From NCBI GenBank assembly GCA_036346355.1, contig CM070569.1, positions 43,440,276 through 43,504,275 on the forward strand: DNA of 64,000 nucleotides, read 5' to 3'. Source of the stretch: Rhipidocladum racemiflorum (lineage: Eukaryota; Streptophyta; Magnoliopsida; Poales; Poaceae). Both the position numbers and the translations under genes were made by a program. Numbering within the stretch: the first letter of the stretch is position 1; every line of letters begins with the position of its first letter. A model generated the notes under the pieces. The model was given only the letters and a program-made list of their open reading frames with translations, was not told where the DNA came from and made no database searches. Positions 34,311 through 42,936 of the stretch are shown here, one piece after another.

Positions 34311-34963
34311 GGATGGGGACCTGTTTGTTATTTTTTGGACCTAAGCGCTACTCCGGAAAATTAGAAAATGGCTTGTTCGAGACTTGTATTTAACGGGAGT
34401 TTTTTTTCGTAAAATAATAAAGGAGGGACCTAAACGTTATTCGAAAGAACACATGGTCTATTTTGAAAAAGAATAGTTTTTACCCTCATAGTTTTGGGGA
34501 AAAAATATAAAAAAATATTGAGGGCTTTTTTGAAATTTTACAAGGATCTATCCGTAATTTAGAGGAAGCCGAGGGGCTTTTTTGCAAAAAATCGGGGAAC
34601 AACATGGCTAGTCTCCTTAGGCTCCAAATCTTTCCCATATAATAGAGTCGATATTACTTGATACACACGAGTTGTACTTGTTTTGCAAATATATCTGTAA
34701 TTGATTGGCTGTTAATCTCTATATGGAAACTCAATCAATATAATTAATCATTCCATACTTCTTGTATGTACTCCCTACTTGTAAAATGAAAGCGTACTAT
34801 CGGGAGTATGTGCTCCCTACTTCTTGTATATTAACTGATCTTATACCGGTGGAAGCATATTCTATAAACGAAAGTTGTTAACTGATTCCTCCTGGTTAGG
34901 AAGTTGTTTTTAACCAAATAGAGATATGGAGTACAAAATAGGCTTCCTATACACACACATATA
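34311..34963. other. Unassigned AT-rich DNA
   Basis: No gene was recognised. 34,706-34,760 (TTAATCTCTATATGGAAAC and following) resembles 37,252-37,300, suggesting an undefined repeat shared by the two places. Confidence 0.35.
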
Positions 34964-35195
34964 GGTGGTGTTTGGCAGAGCTCCAGCTCCACCAAATTCG
35001 TGGAGTTGGTGGAACTGGGTATTCCTAAGCTTCACTAGATTTGTGGAGCTGGAGCTGTAGGTATATTAAGAGTGTTTAAGTGGGTCATCTTGTTTATATT
35101 TTAGAATAAAACTATAAATTTAAGTTACTTTATTTCAATCTACAAGTTTCAGCTCTAAGGTGGAGCTGGGAGCTGGAGCTCGGCCAAACAGAGCC
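34964..35195. mobile_element. Tourist-like MITE
   Basis: It starts GGTGGTGTTTGGCAGAGCTCC and ends GAGCTCGGCCAAACAGAGCC, with ATA on both sides (34,961-34,963 and 35,196-35,198). Length about 232 bp. The 3-bp duplication and TGTTTGGC termini fit the Tourist/PIF type. Confidence 0.65.
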
Positions 35196-35228
35196 ATATA
35201 TGTATACACACACACACGACATCGTAAA

Positions 35229-35410
35229 GGGGCACGGTGCCCAGGCACCATGATTTTAAATGCACAAATTCAACTTAAATTCAGGTATATTTATTTGAAA
35301 TTTTTAGTTTTAGGGTATATGCCTATCTATAATAATTCAAATGAAATGCATACCTTTGAAAAAATATACTCAAATTCAAATATCTGAACGAATTTATATG
35401 AAATGATTTG

Positions 35411-35464
<54 letters not shown>

Positions 35465-35563
35465 AACTAGTTAGTAAACTAGTTGAAATCAACATCCTAA
35501 AAATTTCGAATGCAAATAAATAGAAAAAATACCCATTTTGAATCATGGTGCCCAGACACCATG
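35229..35563. mobile_element. MITE family N, copy 2, with an internal (AT)n expansion
   Basis: It is the reverse complement of the element at 19,579-19,984: GGGGCACGGTGCCCAGGCACC at one end, GGTGCCCAGACACCATGG at the other, and shared internal text. Between 35,414 and 35,461 the copy has an (AT) tract of about 23 units not present in copy 1. Confidence 0.65.
35414..35461. repeat. (AT)n microsatellite
   Basis: A run of AT dinucleotides inside MITE family N copy 2. Confidence 0.95.
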
Positions 35564-36156
35564 GATCAATTGATCGATATAAAAGCAGGGCTCATGGAAA
35601 AAGGTTTAAGCAACGCTATGGGCTGGATTATGAAGATACAATCTGTCCGATGGTGAAAATAGTAATAGTTCACCTCATCCTCTCTGTTGGGGTCTCCAAA
35701 GGTTGGTCTCTACGTACGGCAATTAGATGTTCAAAATGCCTTTCTTCTTCATGGGGTACTAGAAGAAGATGTTTTTATGAGACAACCACCAGGCTATGAA
35801 AGTAAGCATCATCTGTATTATTTATGCAAGTTGAAGAAAGCGTTTTATGGCTTAAAGCAAGCACCAAGGGCTTAGCATGCTCGTTTTAGTTCCAAGTTGA
35901 AAGAACTCAACTTTGTTGCCTCTTTAGCTGACACTTCTCTATTCATCTATCGGCAAAGGGAGGACGTCATCTATATGTTCATATATGTTGACGACATTAT
36001 TGTGGCCAGTTCGTCGACACGGGCTTCTGTGAAATTACTTACTCAGTTCCAACAGGATTTTGCTATCAAAGATCTTGGTGATTTGCATTCTTTTCTGGGC
36101 ATACATGTAACACGACATTGTGATAGACTTGTACTCACACAACAAAAGTACATCAT
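35564..36156 (+). pseudogene. Ty1/copia reverse transcriptase fragment
   Basis: Translated segments show KRFKQRYGLDYEDTICP, then after a frameshift near 35,680 QLDVQNAFLLHGVLEEDVF and KAFYGLKQAPRA, and then MFIYVDDIIVASSS with the YVDD active-site motif. A TAG interrupts at 35,873. This is the RVT_2 domain of a copia polyprotein, cut at the left by a MITE (35,563) and at the right by an LTR start (36,157). It is inactive. Confidence 0.8.
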
Positions 36157-37248
36157 TGTAACATCCCAAATTTTAGCCATAAATTATTTATTTAGTTACC
36201 AAAATATTCTCCTGCAATTGCCGTGATTTTTTCATATTTTTTTTGGGTTTTTCTAGGATTTTCTGCATTAGAGAAGATACCTTTTTCATTTTCTAGCTGC
36301 TTTTTAAAATTTTTATTTTCAATTCAAAACAGTGAAAAGTAAGAAAATATCTTATTTAGGTTCTAAAAAATGTAAGGTGCCTCTCCAAAAATTTTTTATG
36401 AATTTTGAAGTTGAGTTGTTATTTTGAAAAGGCAAATACTACATTTTATATTAAAAACTAAGGCTGTAAAAAAAAAATCCTGAGAAAAATATGGAACTGC
36501 TACAATTCTAGAAAAATACATAAATGTCAGTACCATGCTGGGTTCACTAAACCATTTTCACGATTTTTGAATAAACAGTGATTTTCAAAAATCAGAAAAA
36601 TCGAGTCGAAATCAATCGAAAATTTTCAAACATTACGTAGTTTCAAAAACCAAATTTTTTTTAAAAAAAAATCAAAAATCAATGATTTTTCATGAAAAAT
36701 CGACAGACTTATTGAACTTTTTTGTGGTCAATTTTTGGAGCGATTTTCATCGATTTATGACGAAAATCGAGTGATTTTCCCCGATTTTCAACCAGTTTAT
36801 GTCACGTAAATTTTTTTTGAATCTTTGAATTGAATCGGTTTATCAACCGGTTTTAGAAGCTGGACCGCATCGATGTGAGCGAAAATCAAGTGATTTTCGT
36901 CGATTTTTTGAACTATAGTACCACGTCGCATGCATCCACAAAAATTTTCATAAATGTTGGAGCCCCGTAGCTATGCCTAAGAATTCAGCCAAGATTTCTA
37001 ATCCAAAATTAAATTTCAAATTTCTCTCCTCAGTCTCATTGACAGCCTGGGCCTGCGCATCAACCCTTTTTCTCGCTGACAGCTTGACCCCACTCGTCAG
37101 CCATGTGTTACCCTCGGAACCACCTTCCCCTCGCGCCTTTCCCGCGCGAAGACGCCCGGCCACAAACCCGTTTTCTCTCTCACGCCCCTCTTCCCACCGC
37201 TGACAGATCGGGCCGACTGGAAGGTCGTCTTTTCCACTGGGCTCACGG
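36157..37248 (+). mobile_element. 5' part of a gypsy-type LTR inserted in the copia fragment
   Basis: It starts TGTAACATCCCAAATTTTAGCC, the usual start of these LTRs, directly inside copia coding sequence. It passes an AT-rich stretch with repeated GATTTTC(G/C) words and a GC-rich part (37,020-37,230), then ends abruptly near 37,248. No 3' terminus was found, so it is truncated. Confidence 0.55.
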
Positions 37249-37313
37249 CCATGGCTGCTAATCTCTGTATGGAAACGGAAATCAATGTAATCGATCATGC
37301 CATGTGCTGTATA

Positions 37314-37790
37314 TAGGGCTGTAAAAAAAGCTCGAGGCTCGCAAACTGTTTGAGCTCGATTTGTTCCAGACTCGATTCGAGCTCGGCTCGAGCCTGGAAC
37401 GAACCGAGCTCGAGCCTGCCTTCAAGCTCGCGAGCTTCACCGAGCCGAGCTCGAATAGCTCACGAGCCTACTCGAGTTTAGATCGAGCTTCCGTGAAACG
37501 AACTTTCTCGAGCTTGTTATTGAGCTTACTCGAGCTGAACTTACTCGAGCTTGTTACCGAGCCTACCGAGCCTACCAGATTAACCGAATTTACTCGAGCT
37601 TACCGAGCTTATTCGAGCTTATCAGCTTACCGAGCTTACTCGAGCCGAGCTCGAACCTACTCGAGCTTGGACCGAGCCGAGCTCGAGCCTGGATCTAGGC
37701 TCGGACCCCAACTCGAGCTCGACTCGAGCCTTACCGAGCTCGAGCCTGACAGCCCCAGGCCTGCTCGAATTCGGCCCGTTTACAGCCCTA
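37314..37790. mobile_element. hAT-type element rich in GAGCTCGA, with perfect 8-bp TSD
   Basis: It starts TAGGGCTGTAAA and ends TTTACAGCCCTA, and is flanked by GCTGTATA on both sides (37,306-37,313 and 37,791-37,798). Eight-base duplications and TAGGG-type ends fit hAT elements. The 477-bp body is made of variants of the palindrome GAGCTC with CGAG/CTCG spacers, so it can fold on itself extensively. The long frame through it (many Ser, Leu, Glu, Thr) is a by-product of the repeat. Confidence 0.8.
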
Positions 37791-37836
37791 GCTGTATAAT
37801 GAAAGGATGCCACGCTTTCTTGGTTGTGCTGGCTTA

Positions 37837-38121
37837 GGCCCTGTTTGTTTGCCCTATGGATTATATAATCCAGCTTATATAAGTTAATGGGGAAACAAAC
37901 AACCTAGATTATAATCTAGATTATATAATCTAAAGCATGAGATTATAATAATCTATAAGCAGCCATTAGGGTGCTTATATAATCTCAAACTAATAATCCA
38001 ACACAGTAATAATCCAGGAAAACAAACAACCCACCGGCTTATTTAAAGGTAGCTTATATAATCCAACTTATATAATCCAAAAGCTGGATTATATAAGCTG
38101 GAGAAGGAAACAAACAGGGCC
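37837..38121. mobile_element. Tourist-like MITE with TTA duplication
   Basis: It starts GGCCCTGTTTGTTTGCCC and ends GGAAACAAACAGGGCC, with TTA on both sides (37,834-37,836 and 38,122-38,124). Internally TATATAATCC words repeat in both orientations. Length 285 bp. Confidence 0.8.
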
Positions 38122-38124
38122 TTA

Positions 38125-38490
38125 ATTCGATCCAGTCTTCTCTCTCTCCTTTACCCACAGCCCTCTTTTTTAGGCCTCGGCTTTGGTGGCTCGATGGACC
38201 GGTGGGCGCGGGCGTGCGTTTTCATCCGGGCGTTGGGGAGAGCCGTGCCGCCGTTGTTGCTGGACTACCTGTTCGTGGGCTTCGCCGCCCAACTGGAATC
38301 GGCGCAGGGCAGGCAGCTGTGGACTGCGCTGTGTCCATTGCGCAGCAGAGCACCAGCCCAGCCTTCACTGGTTCACTCGGTCCCTTCTGTCGGCCTGCTC
38401 CAAAGATGATCGCTACTCCATGCCTGCCGTCCCTGTTGGTCGCGCTCACTGCCGCTCGTGGACCAGATCAGATCGATCGTCCGCCTGCCA
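38125..38490. other. GC-rich intergenic patch, unassigned
   Basis: Overlapping frames on both strands reach about 75-120 codons because of GC content, but none has a recognisable domain or a consistent gene structure. Confidence 0.4.
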
Positions 38491-38722
38491 TGGTTTTAAA
38501 TTTCGCCGAAATTTCGTCAAATTTTAGCGGATCACGAAATATATTATCTCGATTATATTTTGGTGGGTACATTTGATTTTTGTTAAAAAATTCAAATTTT
38601 ATCTAAAAAATTAAATTTCAGCTAAATTTTTTCAAAACATTCAAATTTTTGGATAGCTATTTCGTTCCGAAATTCCACTAAAATAATTTTTTTAACCAAA
38701 ATTCAAAATTTCGCCCAGAGCT
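38491..38722. repeat. AT-rich fold-back repeat with AAATTTCG ends
   Basis: TTTTAAATTTCGCCGAAATTTCG at the left and CCAAAATTCAAAATTTCGCC at the right, with several AAATTT(C/T) words between. It resembles a short MITE-like repeat, but the termini and duplication are not clear. Confidence 0.35.
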
Positions 38723-39360
38723 CGCACCGCCCCAAGGAATAAGTTCACCAGGGCAGCACCAAGAAATTAGAATCGGAAGAGATCTGCTAACGCAAGGCTG
38801 GAATTGAGCTCGCGAGTTGAATTGAATCTAGTGGTACCGCGCGTATCAATGTTCAACGACCTTTTTGTGTCAATTTCTCTGCATCTAGTTAAGGCTCAAG
38901 ATAGATAGATCGACGAATTAATTAAGCCTGTGATCGAGTTAAGGTAAAGGATACAGTACTAGTATGTATGCGAAAGAGACCGGTCGTTTGTTTTTGCCTC
39001 CACCCGAAATCTCCGACTATGATAGTACTAGTTTACTTCAGCCACATGTCATTAGACAATAAATGGTATTTCCTAAAGTGATAATGAATGAAGTGGTATA
39101 GTTTAAATTATCCCAACAAATATTGAAGCAAATGGAATGTTAATTACCAGCTTACTTCATTCATTGCGGTCGATAGGAAACAACAAAACTTAAACAAGAG
39201 TCATTACATGGATGCCCACACATAGACACACACACAACCAAACCAACAACCAAATCAAGCACGCACGGCTCAACACGCAGCATATCCCCCATAAAAACAC
39301 GCACGCACGGGCGCGTAGACGAAGGGACATGTACAGGCTAGATGCTAGTGCCCGAGTTCT
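38723..39360. other. 3' flank of the PDF1-like gene
   Basis: No coding region was found. 39,190-39,300 is rich in CACACA and CACGCACG words. The 3' UTR of the - strand gene ending at 39,361 should lie here; on the - strand ATTGTCTAATGA and AATAAA-like words occur around 39,050-39,110, without a decisive poly(A) signal. Confidence 0.4.
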
Positions 39361-40530
39361 CTACGCCCTCCCCTGCTCGTTGGCCTTCTTGAAGGCTGCC
39401 GCCTGCGTCGCCGCCGCGGTGTCCGAGCCGGCCGCCGCCGCAAACGCCTGCCTCACCTGCTCGGTGGTGTACGGGAAGCCCACGCGGGTCATGGAGTTGA
39501 GCAGCGCGGCGGTGCCCTCGCGCAGCAACGCGCCGGCGCCGTCGGCCCTCGTGTTGCCCAGCGCGTCCTGGATGCTCACGTCCGTCCCGCCCGCGGCCGA
39601 GCTCCCCGCCGTGCCGAAGAAGTTGCCCACCGAGCTCGGCCACCGCCCGATCGCCGACAATATCTCCATCGGGTGAGTCCTCCAGTAGCTGCAAGACACG
39701 CGCGTACAACGTCAAGCGCCCCACACGTCGGTTACTCGTGTTATTCTCAATAAAAAATGTTGAAGTGCGGCATGCATGGTATACGTGTCAACTCATTGTA
39801 CGTCCAAAGCTTAGCTTACTCGCATGTCCCGGGGCTGCTGGGGTCGACGGGGATGAGCGGCGAAGGCGTCGGCGTCCCGTGGCCGCCGTGCGAGTGCGAC
39901 GGTGTCGTCGGAGAGCCACCGTACGACGGCGTCGTCCCGCCGTAGGCTCCTCTGTGGGACGGCGTCGGAGAACCCCCGTAGCCACCGCCAGTGGACGGCG
40001 CCGTCGGCGACGTTCCATATCCTCCGGGAGACGGAGCCGCCGGTGACCCCCCGTATCCACCGTGGGACGGGGAAGGAATCGTCCCGTAGCCCCCATGCGA
40101 CGGCGCCGCCGGCGTAGTCCCGTACCCACCACCGTGCGACGGCGGCGTGCCGGAGCCTCCGTGCGAAGGCGTCGTCCCGGAGCCACCATGTGACGGCAGC
40201 GGCGTGGTAGTGCCCCCGTGGCTAGGGAACGTACGCGGGTCGAGCCCCGGCACGCAGTCGGGCTTCTTTACATCATCTGCAACTGCAACCATGCCAACCA
40301 CACATTGCCACGCAAAGCGCGTTACAACATTGTTACAACTGAACCTACGAGCTGCATATGCATGCCATGCAAACAGCACAAGGTCGCCATGCATACGCAC
40401 CTTGGCTTGCCTTCTCCATGGGGCTGCTCCTGGTCGATTCGACCACGGCGACGAAGGCCTGAGAGGCCAACGCGACGAGCAGGAAGCTTGAGAGGAGAGC
40501 TCTCGCATTCTTCTTCTGCACCGCCTCCAT
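39361..40530 (-). CDS. PDF1: PROTODERMAL FACTOR 1-like proline/glycine-rich cell-wall protein
   Basis: Three exons on the - strand: 40,530-40,401, 40,276-39,820 and 39,688-39,361 (TAG at 39,363-39,361). They sum to 915 bp, 304 residues. Donors read CAAG|GTGCGT and GCGA|GTAAGC; acceptors read TTGCAG|ATG and TTGCAG|CTAC. Residues 1 to about 31 look like a signal peptide with core LLSSFLLVALASQAFVAVV. Residues about 55-190 are proline/glycine-rich repeats around PSHGGYG and TPSHGG. The C-terminal part starts with a Cys followed by DYWRTHPMEILSAIGRWP, the signature of PDF1 proteins. PDF1 is made in the outermost (L1) layer and exported to the wall. A TATA box lies about 75 bp upstream of the ATG. 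An alternative acceptor 6 nt upstream of exon 2 would add two residues. Identification is by motif and layout. Confidence 0.85.
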
Positions 40531-40599
40531 GGCTGCTGCTGTAGAGTGGAGTGGAGTAGCTAGAGTGGTGTAGTGAAGGACACGGCGAAGAGCAGAGCG

Positions 40600-40611
40600 G
40601 ATATAAATAGC
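40600..40611 (-). promoter_or_regulatory. TATA box of the PDF1-like gene
   Basis: The + strand GATATAAATAGC reads GCTATTTATATC on the - strand, 70-80 bp upstream of the start codon at 40,530. Spacing leaves a 5' UTR of roughly 40-50 nt. I saw no perfect L1 box (TAAATGYA) in the 500 bp upstream. Confidence 0.55.
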
Positions 40612-41064
40612 GGGGAGCAGAAGCTACCAGACTGGCGCCATGGGAATTGATGGTGAGCTTAAATTGAGGTCGCAGTCTCGCAGATGACACAGCGAGTGGT
40701 TGGCGAGGGCATTCAATGCGTGCATCAAAGTCTAGATCGATCAATCGCATCAATCGATCCGACGAGCAAGGCAAGGTTTTGGTGCTGGAGGACTGGCGAA
40801 GTGTTCATCTCCTTGTAGCAACAAGCAATAAGCTCTTCTCTCTTGAGGCTTTTCGATTTCATCCTGTTTAGTTGTTTTAAGTCATTAATCCGGGGATATA
40901 TGCATGATTTCTCGAGTTTTAGGTTGGTCGAGCTGGGCCTACTATTGACCAAAAGCTCACCCATTATTCCATCAACCCATGACCACTTTATCTGATAAGG
41001 CAAAATTAGAACTTCTCAGTCACAATACTTGCCCGTGCTACTGTGTAAAACCTGTAATGCATAC
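40612..41064. other. Upstream region of the PDF1-like gene
   Basis: About 450 bp without recognised elements. It presumably holds the promoter of the - strand gene. TGCATTTT at about 41,119, a near miss to an L1 box, lies further out in LTR-like DNA. Confidence 0.4.
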
Positions 41065-41300
41065 GGAGATCATCATCCTCCCTTTTATGATATCGTGCAT
41101 CATAAAAAAATGATCTATATATGCATTTTATGCTAGTCTCGTGATTAGTAGCTAGCACACATATACACAAATTGTAATCGTAACTATACATCATATTTTA
41201 TTACATTTATCAGCAGAAGCAATTCTTACATAAAACTATTAAAAGCCAAAAGTTAACATAGTAAAGACAACTTTATCTTGCCATATGTCTAACTACCTAT
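41065..41300 (-). mobile_element. 3' end of a gypsy-type LTR, - orientation (fragment)
   Basis: ATCCTCCCTTTTATGATAT, GTGATTAGTAGCTAGCACACA and ACAAATTGTAAT match in order the left end of the LTR at 12,773 (CCTCCCTTTTATAATAT, ATGATCAGTAGCTAGCACGCA, ACAATTTG). The remaining LTR is absent. Confidence 0.5.
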
Positions 41301-41705
41301 TTTCTATAGACAACTGATAAGATAAAACTTCTAGATAAAAGCAATGTTGTTATCCACGTATTCTTCGTCAAAACACGTATACTAGAGCTCATTTTTGGGG
41401 TGTGGTATGAGCTAGCCAATGCTGTATTTTTGCCGTGTAAAGGGACTTGATGGGAGTTTGTGTTGGTGGATGATGACCTTTGTACAAAAACTCACTTATG
41501 TGTGATGCGATGTACTAAATTGTCACTTCCAAACTCTACCACAATGGCAAAGTCTATCCCTGTTGACCGCATCCTTATTTGAGCGCAACTTTGGTTTGCA
41601 AACTTAAGAATGCGAGTTAATCCATTCTGTATATGTTGTACTTCTATCCTAAGTCGTTACCATATCCGTACCACGCTTGTTGTTTGACCTCATACGTGTA
41701 ACAGG
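41301..41705 (+). other. Leader of the decayed + strand gypsy element
   Basis: This is the sequence immediately before the gag-like frame. No PBS or LTR terminus was identified, so the 5' end of this element appears lost or too diverged. Confidence 0.35.
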
Positions 41706-42930
41706 ATGTTGAGGAAGCGTTCGATGCGTGCACTCACCATAGGTGGCACTGCCCATGAGGGCCGCAATCCAAACACTGAAGTGCCCAACCCGGTGCATCC
41801 TAACCCGCTACACCCGGTGTCTCAAGGTCATGGGACCCAGCACTCAAGTGCGCCAGTGGGTGAACCAAGTGGATCACACAATTAGCAAGAAGCCCAAAGC
41901 CAGGAATTGCCACCTCTCCTATCCATGGCACAAGTCTTGGTCATGCAGACTCGTCTGCTGGAAAGACTGGTGCAAAGCACCAAAAATTTTAATGCCGTAG
42001 CCTACCACGGAGTGGCAGCCATGCCGCCACAGTCTCGTCTGGCCGAGTTCCAGCGAACTCGCCCACCGAGCTTCTCATCAGCGACAAACCCACTAGATGC
42101 TGATGATTGGCTCTGCGACATCGAGTGCAAACTCGATCTTGCAAGGTGCAATGATGAGGAGAAAGTGCAGTACACTGCCTATTATCTGCAAGGTGCTGTT
42201 GCAGCCTGGTGGGACAATTACAAGGTTATTCGCCCCACTCAGCCAAGTCACAACTTGGAAAGCCTTTAATGGAACCTTCTGAGCAGCACACATCCCATCC
42301 AGCCTGATGGAGATAAAGAAAAGAGAGTTTTATAAACTTAAGCAAGGGTCAATGACAGTTATGGACTATCTCCACTGATTCATCTATCTGGCTCGTTATG
42401 TTGCGGATGAGATACCGAGTGAAGCTCGGAAAGTTGCTCTTTTTCGGGAACACCTCAATGAGGAAATCAAGCATTCACTCGCAGCTCATGATATCCCCAA
42501 CATGCAAGTGTTGGTCGATAAAGCAATTCGCGTTGAAGACAGCGCAAAGGCAGTTCTTGAAAGTCGAAAATGCAAGTGGTTGGCCCAAAAATCAGCAGGC
42601 GCTGGTCCTTCAAGGCCGCGCGATGGGAAGCCTGTCAGCGCTCAATTTGTTGCATCACCACCTCCAAGACCCCAAGGGTATGCCCCTCATCCCTCTCCAC
42701 TAGTGGTTCAATCGTATAACCGCGGAGGGCAGTCACATGGAGGATAGAACCGGATGGCTACTCTCACCTGCTTCGCCTGTGGCGAAAAAGGACACTTTGC
42801 CAATGTCTTCCCGAACAGGCGACCAGTTGTGGCTCGCCCCCAGACACAAAGTTCCCCAGCTCGTCCCCAAGGTCCCGTGAGTGGAAGCAGAAGCCACCAA
42901 GGAGGCCGATCAGGCCCCAGATCCACTTAG
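41706..42930 (+). pseudogene. Gag pseudogene of a Tekay/Del-like Ty3-gypsy element
   Basis: Homologous to the gag at 60,921-61,958. Shared features are the N-terminal proline-rich part, MAQVLVMQTRLLERLVQ near 41,925, the retrotransposon-gag core with NPLDADDWL and AVAAWWDNYK (42,080-42,230), and a zinc knuckle near 42,769-42,820. The knuckle reads CFACGEKGHFANVFP, so the fourth zinc ligand (Cys) is replaced by Phe. In-frame stops and frameshifts occur from about 41,883 on. Gag would form the virus-like particle; this copy cannot. Confidence 0.85.
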
Positions 42931-42936
42931 AGTCTT

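Noticed and set aside
37361..37837. 158-codon Ser/Leu/Glu/Thr-rich frame
   Set aside because: It is the GAGCTC palindrome array of the hAT-type element, bounded by inverted ends and a target duplication.
39212..40491. Several + strand and alternate-frame open frames over the PDF1-like gene
   Set aside because: Shadows of the GC-rich - strand exons. Only the - strand three-exon model gives a signal peptide, repeats and the PDF1 C-terminus.
41110..41125. L1 box upstream of the PDF1-like gene
   Set aside because: The sequence is TGCATTTTA, not TGCATTTA, and lies about 590 bp upstream in LTR-derived DNA, so it does not meet the TAAATGYA consensus.
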